IMG/VR virus record: IMGVR_UViG_3300046028_005224
Location: 1-64,000 of that record
Source: a virus
Direction: 5' to 3' (one strand)
Length of the DNA: 64,000 nucleotides
The first letter of the stretch is position 1. The number at the start of each line of letters is the position of its first letter. This document shows positions 23,823-30,759 of this stretch, one piece after another. The position numbers and the translations under genes are program-made. A model generated the notes under the pieces. The model was given only the letters and a program-made list of their open reading frames with translations, was not told where the DNA came from and made no database searches.

Positions 23823-24236
23823 TTACTTCTTACGCTTCGCATCCAGTTCAGCAAAGTTCTTAACCTTTGTTCCACCATCATAAGTCCAAGCATAACCCTC
23901 AGCAATCATCTGGTTATTCAATGAAGTCTCTTCACCATTGATAAACAGATGACCGATGATACGACCATACTTCTCTGTAGAGTCTGGAAGTTCGGTCTTG
24001 ATAAGAATATCCTTTGCGTTCTCACAACGCTTCTTCAACCATTCTTTTGATTCAAGTCCGTATTTCTTTTCGTTCGCATTTGTTGTACGTGACTCAGGAG
24101 TATCAACCCCAGCGAGGCGAATCCGTTTAGTAAGAGAAATATCGAACCCCAAATCAATATCAGCGTCAATAGTGTCTCCATCGACTACCTTATGGATTTC
24201 TCTGATACGATATATGTATGGATCTTGGTTTGACAT
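23823..24236 (-). CDS. Staphylococcal-type thermonuclease (SNase)
   Basis: 137 codons. The SNase core is complete: VVDGDTIDADIDLGF, RIRLAGVDTPESR (Arg and Glu), then KYGRIIGHLFIN (second Arg) and LNNQMIAEGYAWTYDGG. It has no signal peptide, so it probably acts in the cytoplasm on nucleic acids. The usual length and catalytic residues suggest an active Ca-dependent enzyme. It is coupled to the small membrane gene upstream. Confidence 0.88.
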   Translation of the reverse strand: MSNQDPYIYRIREIHKVVDGDTIDADIDLGFDISLTKRIRLAGVDTPESRTTNANEKKYGLESKEWLKKRCENAKDILIKTELPDSTEKYGRIIGHLFINGEETSLNNQMIAEGYAWTYDGGTKVKNFAELDAKRKK

Positions 24237-24448
24237 CAGAAAGGAAACTTAATACTCCCAGTATTTAGTTTAGGGATAGGTAGTTTCTCAAATGCTTTGT
24301 TGACCTGCTTCTCTACAACAGCACCAACAAATTCTTCTGGATTGTCCAGAATCTTCTGTGCTTTTTGATAAGTTACATAAGCACCATAACAAAGTGCTCC
24401 ACTAATCGCCAGACTTGTCGCTGACAGAATGAGTGCTAGGTTCTTCAT
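24236..24448 (-). CDS. Small membrane protein
   Basis: 70 codons. A hydrophobic N-terminus (NLALILSATSLAISGALCYG) is either a TM anchor or an uncleaved signal. A charged helix follows, then LPIPKLNTGSIKFPF. A GAGGAG site 7 nt upstream supports the start at 24448, which lies inside the previous gene. Function unknown; it lies in the envelope gene run. Confidence 0.6.
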   Translation of the reverse strand: MKNLALILSATSLAISGALCYGAYVTYQKAQKILDNPEEFVGAVVEKQVNKAFEKLPIPKLNTGSIKFPF

Positions 24449-24554
24449 CTTTCATCTCCTCAAATGCTAACTTTAATATGTAGTAAATGATGTATGCTAC
24501 AAAAGTAAGTCCGCAGCTAAGTATAATTAATACTCCCCACGGAAACTCAGACAT
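24402..24554 (-). CDS. Small TM protein (50 aa)
   Basis: ATG at 24554 overlaps the metalloprotease stop (TAATG). The product has one TM helix (WGVLIILSCGLTFVAYIIYY) flanked by a short acidic head and a charged tail (EEMKDEEPSTHSVSDKSGD). Gene overlaps on both sides argue that it is translated. Single-helix proteins of this size near lysis genes can be pinholin- or spanin-like partners, but there is no direct evidence. Confidence 0.6.
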   Translation of the reverse strand: MSEFPWGVLIILSCGLTFVAYIIYYILKLAFEEMKDEEPSTHSVSDKSGD

Positions 24555-25300
24555 TAATATTTACCTTCTACACAATAATTTGACTTTTTGTTTGGTGTAT
24601 ATTCTTTATAACCTTCTTGTGGTTTCATCCATCCACAACCAATTAACCATTCCATTGTCATAGGTGTTGGACGAATCTGTTCCCACAAAGGAGCTTTAAC
24701 ACACATTTCTAAATGCCTTGCAGTTTGACCAGACTGTTCTTCTGCCCAATTAGCATCTGCTTCCCAAGGCACGGCACGACTCTGACCCATAGATTCATAA
24801 GATAGTTTAGTCATCTTCATGACCCAAGCAGGAATCTCTGAGTCCTGATGAACTTGTGCCATAAAGGAAGTTTTTAATCCACCTCCCATACAGTCTTGTA
24901 CAACATGCCACCCTTCATGCCGTAAAGTTCCCAGAAACTCTCTAGGATCTTTTAGAAGTTCTTCGTTGATAAAGAACCGATTATAATCTGGCTTATAAAG
25001 CCCAACTGTTCTTGGAGTAAAATACCTACTAGGAGCAACGTAAACAGGAACGTTTAATTTATTGAGTGTTACTAAAATAGATTTAATTTCAGTTCTAAAG
25101 TTATCAAATTCTTTACCAGATAAAAACGTAGAGTCTGGAGTAAGTTGTTCTACTCCATTTGTACATTCTCTAAGTATCATACAGCCCATTGCAGCAAGAC
25201 TATATGCTGGAACTGTTGGCTGTTTTTTTTCTAAAGAACTAGCAACAGCTGGAAATGTTAAAGTTAATGATAAACCAAATGCTGTAAGGAGTTTTTTCAT
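24554..25300 (-). CDS. Secreted HExxH-type metalloprotease
   Basis: 248 codons from ATG 25300, set by the ATGA overlap with the upstream gene. The Sec signal peptide KKLLTAFGLSLTLTFPAVA is cleaved before SSL. The zinc motif is LRHEGWHVVQDC (H-E-x-x-H), and EADANWAEEQSG downstream offers the third ligand Glu. Five cysteines could form disulfides, consistent with periplasmic action. It probably cleaves a periplasmic or outer-membrane target late in infection; the substrate cannot be told. I know of no T4 counterpart. Confidence 0.7.
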   Translation of the reverse strand: MKKLLTAFGLSLTLTFPAVASSLEKKQPTVPAYSLAAMGCMILRECTNGVEQLTPDSTFLSGKEFDNFRTEIKSILVTLNKLNVPVYVAPSRYFTPRTVGLYKPDYNRFFINEELLKDPREFLGTLRHEGWHVVQDCMGGGLKTSFMAQVHQDSEIPAWVMKMTKLSYESMGQSRAVPWEADANWAEEQSGQTARHLEMCVKAPLWEQIRPTPMTMEWLIGCGWMKPQEGYKEYTPNKKSNYCVEGKY

Positions 25301-25491
25301 CCTCGCCCCTCTTGTTGATGTATCCAAACCTTCAAATTTTTTACATATTTTCTTAATATTTCTGCTTGTGATAAATGCCAGCTGTCTTCAGTTTTGACAT
25401 AGTTCTTGATGTGTTCATCAACAGCATCAAGACACTTCTTAATTACAGGATTCCAAGGCTCCCGAATAGGAGTATTCCATTCTCTTGGCAT
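25297..25491 (-). CDS. Small helical protein (64 aa)
   Basis: The protein has REWNTPIREPWNPVIKKCLD and then KTEDSWHLSQAEILRKYVKN. It is charged, helical and without a signal. It is coupled to the metalloprotease by an ATGA overlap. No family recognised. Confidence 0.55.
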   Translation of the reverse strand: MPREWNTPIREPWNPVIKKCLDAVDEHIKNYVKTEDSWHLSQAEILRKYVKNLKVWIHQQEGRG

Positions 25492-25497
25492 AATACC

Positions 25498-25605
25498 TCA
25501 TTTTTTCTTGCCACCGTTTTTTGCTTTATTCGCAGTTGCATTTCCTTGGTTCTGTTTTTTATTATTTGCAGAACCTTTTTTTCCTTTGTTAGATGACTTA
25601 GCCAT
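25498..25605 (-). CDS. Tiny Lys/Asn-rich protein (35 aa)
   Basis: ATG at 25605 overlaps the stop of the holin-like gene (TGATG), and the stop lies 7 nt before the next start. The product is almost only Lys, Asn, Gly, Ala and Gln (KSSNKGKKGSANNKKQNQ). Its highly basic, disordered nature suggests nucleic-acid binding or a neutralising partner of the acidic tail of the upstream protein. No family recognised. Confidence 0.5.
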   Translation of the reverse strand: MAKSSNKGKKGSANNKKQNQGNATANKAKNGGKKK

Positions 25606-25913
25606 CAAGCTCCTGTGCGTGGTTGAACTTGTCCTTCTTCCAATGCTTCAACTCTTTCTTCAAGAGATGGTGCTACTGCTTCAGGAGCAGGTGGTTCGGG
25701 AGGAGCTTCTACAACTTCTTCTCTACGTGGCTCTTCTTTTTTCTCTTCATCTTCCCCACCTTTCTTCATTGTATTAATACCAAAAGTGGCGGCAGATGCT
25801 GTGAAGACCGTAGCAATAAAGGTAGGATCCATTTTAGATAACATACCAGCATAACTAGCGGTCAGAAGAGCGGCAGACCAACTCAAAATCGCAATACGAA
25901 TCACTTGTCCCAT
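25605..25913 (-). CDS. Holin-like two-TM protein with acidic Pro/Glu tail
   Basis: 102 codons from ATG 25913, chosen because AAGGA lies 7 nt upstream; an in-frame ATG at 25937 has no such site. Residues 5-25 (IRIAILSWSAALLTASYAGM) and 30-48 (FIATVFTASAATFGINTM) are membrane helices joined by a short loop with Asp. Residues 50-102 are a charged Glu/Pro tail ending in a short coiled coil (LEERVEALEEG). Two helices with a charged tail fit a class II holin. Nearby peptidoglycan hydrolases support a lysis role; other membrane functions are possible. Confidence 0.5.
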   Translation of the reverse strand: MGQVIRIAILSWSAALLTASYAGMLSKMDPTFIATVFTASAATFGINTMKKGGEDEEKKEEPRREEVVEAPPEPPAPEAVAPSLEERVEALEEGQVQPRTGA

Positions 25914-25961
25914 AGCTTTTTCCTTTGTGTTTCCCATCAGTCTGTGTGATGAAGTCTCACT

Positions 25962-25968
25962 TATTTAG
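25962..25968 (-). promoter_or_regulatory. Late promoter-like CTAAATA
   Basis: CTAAATA about 49 nt before the holin-like gene, just downstream of the outer-membrane protein stop. Same variant as the one before gene 4. Confidence 0.35.
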
Positions 25969-25972
25969 GTTT

Positions 25973-27838
25973 TTAAAACCTAAATTTGACTTTACCAGCA
26001 ATAGAATTGTTGGTAACTCCATTGTTCACACCATGAGATGCTTCAACAATTAACATCTCTTTATAATCTACTTCTGCAGCAATCCCATAAGAGTTATCAG
26101 TACCATAAGCACCTTCTACACTGACTCCAAACAGATCCTTCTTCTTACCACCAAAACGAGTTTCCAGTTTGAGACCTGCTTCACCAACATGTGTAGTCTG
26201 ATTAAACTCATCGACACTTCTAGCAGATTCTGAAGAACCAGTTTCGGTGTATGCGTTTCTCTTTACATTCTGAACAGTATATCCAACAAATGGTTTTACT
26301 GCCTTATGAAGATGCCAGTATAAACGATTAGAAACCCACCACTCAGAACCAGTTGTTTCACCAGCATTATTAAAGACACCTTCTACATTTCTGTTATACT
26401 TATAGTTGCTGTTCGCAATCGCAGCATTAGTATTCAGAGTCAGTGTGTTTCCTCTGAGTTCACTGAATACACCGAAGTGATCTTTGTTCTGTTGTGTACT
26501 TGAGTCAACACCATTGAGGTTTACGTTAACTCTATTGTACTGTCCACCAAGAGTCCAACCTTTGGTCACATCAAACTCAAATCCACCACCAAAGATCTTG
26601 GAATCAGCAGAATATCCGTCAGCATTATAGGACTGAACAAATCTGTTGTTCTCAAATACTCTTAATCTTTGCTTACCTGCAGTTGGCTCATGGTTGAGAA
26701 GTCCATTGATACCATCATTGATTCCATCAAGAACTTCTAGTTGATCTACACGACCAAAGTAATCTCTGTAAGTGTTAGCAACTTCAACAGTTGCAGCACC
26801 AAATGTAACTTGAGTAGCAGCACCGTTGGTGAATACTCTTGTATACACAGGAGTAGTTGTGGTTGTGGTAGTTGTATGTGCATTAATTTTCTGTCTTCCA
26901 CCACTTTCAGATGCAGTGTGATTTACTGCAGAAACAGGAACAACACTAAAAGTTCTAGTTCTTACCCAATCAGATACAGTTGCTTGAGTTATAACAGAAG
27001 TTCCAGCATTATCATCAGTTGTTACTGTAGTTACAACTGGAGTTCCATTTGTTGTGGTGGTAGAACCATCACTCATTGTTGTAACAGTTGTTGGAGTGGT
27101 GGTTGTAACAGTTGTGGTTGTAGGAATCGTAATGACTTCTGTGTCGGTATAATGGGTTTCAGTTTGATTTCCATTCGCATCAGTTCCCATCACATGTCTG
27201 TGAGGATTATTTGTTACCGTTCTGGTTCCAGTAGTTGTGCTAGTTGTAACAATATTCGCACCAGCAGCAGTTGATACAACTGTTGGTGCTGGTGGAGGTG
27301 TTCCACCAGTTTCGTAAATATCAAGAATACCATTCAGGTTAGCGTCACCAGAAAGAAGACCCGCAGAAAGAGTTACAGTTCCAGTACGAATAACTTGTGA
27401 TGATGGATCCCAATCCATCGTTGGTTGTGCGATTGGGTTATAAGTAAACTGATAATCTCCCGCAGCAAGTCCCGTGAATGTTACACCCTGCCAGGTATAA
27501 CTATCCATTCCATATAATCTGGCAGGATCCCCATAAGGAATAAGATTAGTTCCATCAGACTGGAAATAGTTTGTACCAGAAATTAGTCCGTCTGGTGTTG
27601 TATTTTGGAGAAGTGTCCAGTTGACGGTTGTTGGTGTAAATGCAGTTCCATTGACACCCTGTAAAGTCATAGAACCTTCTGTAAAGGTAGTTCCAGCGTG
27701 CCAAGAACCATACCAGAATGTTACTGTTCCGCCGCTAGCACCAACATAACCGATAGAGTTGGTGTGAGATAATGCTGCTGTTGGCACTCCAAGAAGAAGC
27801 GCAGACGCTGCAGCAAGCGTCCTCGTAGCGTAAGACAT
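25973..27838 (-). CDS. Autotransporter-like outer-membrane beta-barrel protein
   Basis: 621 codons. Signal peptide residues 1-24 (TLAAASALLLGVPTAALS). Residues 25-190 are a beta-rich passenger (VTFWYGSWHAGTTFTEGSMT, DANLNGILDIYETGG). Residues 195-350 form a Thr-rich low-complexity linker. From about 380 alternating strands (FGGGFEFDVTKGWTLGGQYN, LYWHLHKAVKPFVGYTVQNV) end with Phe in SIAGKVKFRF, the usual BAM-recognition end of outer-membrane barrels. This is the layout of type V secreted proteins, unexpected in a phage. The gene has a late-type promoter and a 140-nt leader. Host surface display during infection is inference; a virion protein is the alternative. Confidence 0.65.
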   Translation of the reverse strand: MSYATRTLAAASALLLGVPTAALSHTNSIGYVGASGGTVTFWYGSWHAGTTFTEGSMTLQGVNGTAFTPTTVNWTLLQNTTPDGLISGTNYFQSDGTNLIPYGDPARLYGMDSYTWQGVTFTGLAAGDYQFTYNPIAQPTMDWDPSSQVIRTGTVTLSAGLLSGDANLNGILDIYETGGTPPPAPTVVSTAAGANIVTTSTTTGTRTVTNNPHRHVMGTDANGNQTETHYTDTEVITIPTTTTVTTTTPTTVTTMSDGSTTTTNGTPVVTTVTTDDNAGTSVITQATVSDWVRTRTFSVVPVSAVNHTASESGGRQKINAHTTTTTTTTPVYTRVFTNGAATQVTFGAATVEVANTYRDYFGRVDQLEVLDGINDGINGLLNHEPTAGKQRLRVFENNRFVQSYNADGYSADSKIFGGGFEFDVTKGWTLGGQYNRVNVNLNGVDSSTQQNKDHFGVFSELRGNTLTLNTNAAIANSNYKYNRNVEGVFNNAGETTGSEWWVSNRLYWHLHKAVKPFVGYTVQNVKRNAYTETGSSESARSVDEFNQTTHVGEAGLKLETRFGGKKKDLFGVSVEGAYGTDNSYGIAAEVDYKEMLIVEASHGVNNGVTNNSIAGKVKFRF

Positions 27839-27978
27839 ATAAAAGTCCTCTATGACTTAGTGTGTACTAAACGAAACAGACCGAAGTGTGTTTAAAAGTA
27901 AAGTATTCACCAAGTCCTAGAGGACTCGGACTATGTAGATTCAGATCAGAAGATCAAGAATCAGTAATGATTGTATTT

Positions 27979-27986
27979 TATTTATC
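27979..27986 (-). promoter_or_regulatory. Late promoter GATAAATA for the outer-membrane protein
   Basis: GATAAATA overlaps the stop of the lysozyme gene. The 140-nt leader that follows holds AGTCC-TCTA-GGACT and a similar half-repeat (AGTCCTCTATGACT) near the start codon. Confidence 0.5.
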
Positions 27987-28647
27987 CCTTCTTCCAGGCT
28001 TCACCTTCTGCCTTTCTTCTACGTGCCAAACCTGCTTCTACATTTGAACCAGGATTGCGATAGAGGAATAGAGCATCGGGAACTAAGTCCCACTCTTTAT
28101 TCTTCAGGCGTTTAGTAATAGTATTAAAGTTAGCGCCACCGTAGAAACCAGCACCGAGATTATAAGCAAAGCTGAGAAGAGCCCCTCTTTTTCCATCTGA
28201 CATTTCACTCCAATGTGGGATTTTGCGTAATGCTGGAAGAAATTCCTTCTTGCATTGTTCAATCAAAAGTTCATCTGCTTCCTGTTGTGTAAGTGTATCG
28301 CCAAGTTTGAATGCTGAGCCATCCTTTTTGCGAGTTGAACCCCAACCAATAGTAATTGGGAGACCTCCAGAAAGAGGATCAGGATATGCTTTTAGATGAC
28401 ATCCTTCAAACTCTTTAATTAACTTAATGCCCATTTGTGGAACATCATCACCACCTGTTACTGGAGCTGCGGCAGCAGGGGCTGGCGCAGCACTAGTCTT
28501 TTTTCCTCTGTAGATCTCCGCCCAATCAACGTTGTCCTCAAGGAACTTGACTGGAAGATTATCTTCTAACCACTGAACTGCTTTGACATGGTTAGGATTC
28601 TTCTCCTCATAAAATTTGAAGAAGTTGTGAAGGTCGATTCTTGCCAT
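27982..28647 (-). CDS. GH24 (T4-type) endolysin with N-terminal shared domain
   Basis: 221 codons from ATG 28647, which has AGGAG 8 nt upstream. Residues 1-50 carry the shared domain (DLHNFFKFYEEKNPNHVKAV, WLEDNLP). After an Ala/Pro linker the lysozyme domain starts: IKEFEGCHLKAYPDPLSGG (catalytic Glu), PITIGWGSTRKK (GWG-T), LLSFAYNLGAGFYGG and LYRNPGSNVEAGLARRRKAE. It cleaves the glycan strands of peptidoglycan for lysis. No signal peptide, so a holin is needed. Confidence 0.88.
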   Translation of the reverse strand: MARIDLHNFFKFYEEKNPNHVKAVQWLEDNLPVKFLEDNVDWAEIYRGKKTSAAPAPAAAAPVTGGDDVPQMGIKLIKEFEGCHLKAYPDPLSGGLPITIGWGSTRKKDGSAFKLGDTLTQQEADELLIEQCKKEFLPALRKIPHWSEMSDGKRGALLSFAYNLGAGFYGGANFNTITKRLKNKEWDLVPDALFLYRNPGSNVEAGLARRRKAEGEAWKKG

Positions 28648-28661
28648 TGTTTGTTCTCCTA

Positions 28662-29333
28662 TCAATCGAAAATTCTGCCCCAACCATCGTTGCCACCTGG
28701 GCACCAGCGATGCTTAAGAACTGCTTTGGTGTAAACGGTCTTTTTACCGTTAGTTACAGGACCAGTATAGTTATCATTTAGAGAACCATATGGATCGTTG
28801 ACGTAGTATCCTTTACCGTCTGGTGTCTTACCGATTACAACACACATGTGCCCACCAGTAGGTGCAGAAAGAGAACCCCTATGTAGGATACCAATAACAA
28901 CAGGTTTCCCAGCATCGAGACTTTTATCAACGTCAGCAAAAGAAAGATTGTAACTAAAGTGTGACTTAACTCCATAACCTGCAAGTACCTTCGTTTGTAC
29001 CGCATGGTCTGTAGTATCGCCAATCGCAAATACTTTCTTAACGTATTCGTCATCGCCTTTGATGCTACCTGGCTTGAGGAAAGCGAGGCACATAGCACAC
29101 GATGAACTGTTACAAGTTCTATGTGCATCTCTATAGTTGTCTACTTGGTTGAAGTATGGAACTGCTAGAACTGCTGGGGTTGGTGGCTTAGTTCTAAAAA
29201 TTCCAATCCACTCGGTTTCTGCGTCATCCATGAAGTTAGCAGGTAGGTTGTCTTCCAACCATTGAACTGCTGCTACATGATTTGCATTACCATCATCATA
29301 AAATTTGAAAAAGTTATGAAGGTCTAGGGTCAT
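28662..29333 (-). CDS. C39-type cysteine peptidase / amidase with shared N-terminal domain
   Basis: 223 codons. Residues 1-50 (LDLHNFFKFYDDGNANHVAA, QWLEDNLP) are clearly homologous to the N-terminus of the neighbouring endolysin. The rest is a papain-like peptidase C39-type domain: NSSSCAMCLAFLKPG (Cys nucleophile), GGHMCVVIGKTPDG (His) and YYVNDPYGS (Asn/Asp). It likely cuts peptide cross-links, complementing the lysozyme. A perfect late promoter precedes it; both genes form one late lysis transcript. Confidence 0.8.
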   Translation of the reverse strand: MTLDLHNFFKFYDDGNANHVAAVQWLEDNLPANFMDDAETEWIGIFRTKPPTPAVLAVPYFNQVDNYRDAHRTCNSSSCAMCLAFLKPGSIKGDDEYVKKVFAIGDTTDHAVQTKVLAGYGVKSHFSYNLSFADVDKSLDAGKPVVIGILHRGSLSAPTGGHMCVVIGKTPDGKGYYVNDPYGSLNDNYTGPVTNGKKTVYTKAVLKHRWCPGGNDGWGRIFD

Positions 29334-29358
29334 TTTTATTCTTACAACGACACCCAGG

Positions 29359-29366
29359 TATTTATA
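29359..29366 (-). promoter_or_regulatory. Consensus late promoter TATAAATA of the endolysin pair
   Basis: Exact TATAAATA on the minus strand 25 nt before the start of the cysteine peptidase gene. Confidence 0.75.
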
Positions 29367-29369
29367 AAA

Positions 29370-29996
29370 TTAATGGATAGTCAAGTTTATTCTAGAATAT
29401 CTTAAATCAGAAGTAGTGCTATGATTAGTTTTTCCCTCTGGCAGACTATTAAAACTCATACTCCAACGTTTATCGGTATGATTATTTTTTGTCCCATGGT
29501 GCAACCAGCTTGGAAAAACTAATAACAATCCTCGTTTGGGAGTATGGCACATGTGATATACATCTAACTCATTTTGAACCATTAATTGACTCAATCTCTT
29601 ATCCACTGGATCTTTAAAGCATATATCACCACCATCACCAAAATAAAAAACACCACTTAAAAATGAATTTGGATGATAATGTGTAGGATGATATCCATCC
29701 TTTAATGTTTTATTAACCCACATTTGAGTGAGTGAAAATTTTTCAGTATCAAAACCGTAAGCGGTTCTTATTTCTTCCAAACATAATTCAAAATATTCAA
29801 CAATTCTTTTGTTCTCTACAGTTTTATGCAGCTGTTCATTTAAAGTCTGTTGAATGACTCCATCATCATTCATCATTTCTTTTTCTATATTTTTTTCTAC
29901 TTGATTTACAATGTCTTCTGCGTCAGAAATTCCTGATTCAAAAATATTAAACACAAAAACAGGTGTTGGAAAAACAGTATGAAGTTGATGATGCAT
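29370..29996 (-). CDS. 2OG-Fe(II) oxygenase (TIGR02466-like)
   Basis: 208 codons. It opens with HTVFPTPVFVFNIFES, then has THYHPNSFLSGVFYFGDGGD (first His of the iron site), LLLVFPSWLHHGTKN (second His) and KRWSMSFNSLPEG (2-oxoglutarate-binding Arg). This is the putative 2OG-Fe(II) oxygenase type found often in cyanophages. The substrate is unknown. No partner enzyme sits beside it. Confidence 0.8.
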   Translation of the reverse strand: MHHQLHTVFPTPVFVFNIFESGISDAEDIVNQVEKNIEKEMMNDDGVIQQTLNEQLHKTVENKRIVEYFELCLEEIRTAYGFDTEKFSLTQMWVNKTLKDGYHPTHYHPNSFLSGVFYFGDGGDICFKDPVDKRLSQLMVQNELDVYHMCHTPKRGLLLVFPSWLHHGTKNNHTDKRWSMSFNSLPEGKTNHSTTSDLRYSRINLTIH

Positions 29997-30022
29997 AACG
30001 ATTAATAATACTATGGTATATA

Positions 30023-30187
30023 TTATCTTCCATATTCTTCTATTTTATCTAAAACTTTATTAAGGTATTGATGTGCTAACCATTTAGGATCATGTCCCAA
30101 TTTATTCATCCACTCACTATCTAAATCTCTTTTAAGTTTAAGAACCTCACATCGTATAATATCTTTAGTCAATTCTCCGCTTGGCAT
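30023..30187 (-). CDS. Small helical protein (54 aa)
   Basis: Start at 30187 (MPSGELTKD), because the longer frame up to 30238 would run through the terminator stem at 30202-30229. The protein is charged and helical (IIRCEVLKLKRDLDSEWMNK, then LAHQYLNKVLDKIEEYG). Similar short proteins are common in cyanophages; function unknown. Confidence 0.55.
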   Translation of the reverse strand: MPSGELTKDIIRCEVLKLKRDLDSEWMNKLGHDPKWLAHQYLNKVLDKIEEYGR

Positions 30188-30193
30188 AATACT

Positions 30194-30229
30194 AAAAAAA
30201 AAACTCTGCCCTGTATTTAGGGCAGAGTT
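30194..30229 (-). terminator. Intrinsic terminator of the hli operon
   Basis: An 11-bp stem AACTCTGCCCT / AGGGCAGAGTT with 6-nt loop (30202-30229), followed on the minus strand by eight T. Confidence 0.9.
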
Positions 30230-30249
30230 AAAGAACATTAAGTCTTACA

Positions 30250-30369
30250 TCAAAAGATGCCAGGAATGATTTGTCCAGTAGTAAGATAAGCACCAACACC
30301 AGCAACAAAACCAATCATTGCCAGACGTGCATTGAGGATCTCTGCCTCAGGAGTGAATCCGAATTTCAT
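30250..30369 (-). CDS. hli: High-light-inducible protein (39 aa)
   Basis: 39 codons (TAAGGAG ribosome site 8 nt upstream). The core ExxNARxAMIGF motif is present (PEAEILNARLAMIGFVAGVG), the chlorophyll-binding helix of Hli proteins, followed by TTGQIIPGIF. It protects photosystems against excess light by binding chlorophyll and carotenoid. It is the last gene of the three-gene hli operon. Confidence 0.93.
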   Translation of the reverse strand: MKFGFTPEAEILNARLAMIGFVAGVGAYLTTGQIIPGIF

Positions 30370-30380
30370 AAGTTTTCTCC

Positions 30381-30467
30381 TTAGTAAGTTTCAGCAAGTT
30401 GCTCTACAGCATAGCATAGAGTAACAAAAAAAGCAATAGAGGTTGCAGTAAAAACAACTTCAGTCAT
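30381..30467 (-). CDS. 28-aa single-TM protein between two hli genes
   Basis: ATG at 30467 overlaps the stop of the first hli gene (TGATG); the frame ends with TAA 11 nt before the next hli start, where GGAG follows. The product is one membrane helix (VVFTATSIAFFVTLCYAVEQ, then LAETY). Size and topology resemble the tiny subunits of photosystems or the cytochrome b6f complex, but I recognise none of them. The precise fit in a two-hli operon supports translation. Confidence 0.55.
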   Translation of the reverse strand: MTEVVFTATSIAFFVTLCYAVEQLAETY

Positions 30468-30661
30468 CAGAAGATGCCGAAGAAGAGCTTGCCAGTGCCG
30501 AGATAAGAAATGAGACCAGCAACAATACCGACCATAGCCCAGCGTCCATTATACTTCTCCTTTACTTGGTTGGGAGTGTCCATGCCATAGTTTTCATAGT
30601 ACATGGTAGGCTCTTTGGCAAACATGTTTTGTTGACCACGATCATTAGTTGTTACCGTCAT
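30467..30661 (-). CDS. hli: High-light-inducible protein (64 aa)
   Basis: 64 codons. The N-terminal 30 residues are soluble (EPTMYYENYGMDTPNQVKE). Then KYNGRWAMVGIVAGLISYLG holds the (E/K)xxNGRWAM chlorophyll-binding motif, and the protein ends GKLFFGIF. First gene after a perfect sigma-70 promoter, so expression should be early and strong. It likely dimerises or pairs with the shorter Hli. Confidence 0.93.
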   Translation of the reverse strand: MTVTTNDRGQQNMFAKEPTMYYENYGMDTPNQVKEKYNGRWAMVGIVAGLISYLGTGKLFFGIF

Positions 30662-30688
30662 TTAAGATTTGTAAAGAACTGTTACACA

Positions 30689-30717
30689 ATTATATAGCAA
30701 AAATAAAGGGCTGTCAA
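30689..30717 (-). promoter_or_regulatory. Consensus sigma-70 promoter of the hli operon
   Basis: Minus-strand TTGACA (30712-30717), 17-nt spacer, TATAAT (30689-30694): both hexamers are perfect. Confidence 0.9.
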
Positions 30718-30721
30718 GCCC
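30699..30721 (-). terminator. Terminator of the glycan operon, overlapping the hli promoter
   Basis: Minus-strand GGGCT-TGAC-AGCCC followed by TTTATTTTT. The loop and 3' arm contain the TTGACA of the hli promoter, so end and start signals share the same bases. Confidence 0.65.
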
Positions 30722-30759
30722 CCTTGTTATGAAATACTGACTTTAATAAGTATAAATGC

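Noticed and set aside
26825-27245. Tandem Thr codon repeats that might be a CRISPR or DNA repeat array
   Set aside because: Units are irregular and keep reading frame as a Thr-rich linker; no spacers. No CRISPR array was found anywhere in the window.
26741-27274. Plus-strand frame opposite the Thr-rich linker of the barrel protein
   Set aside because: Ser/Cys/Asn-rich artefact of Thr repeats on the other strand.
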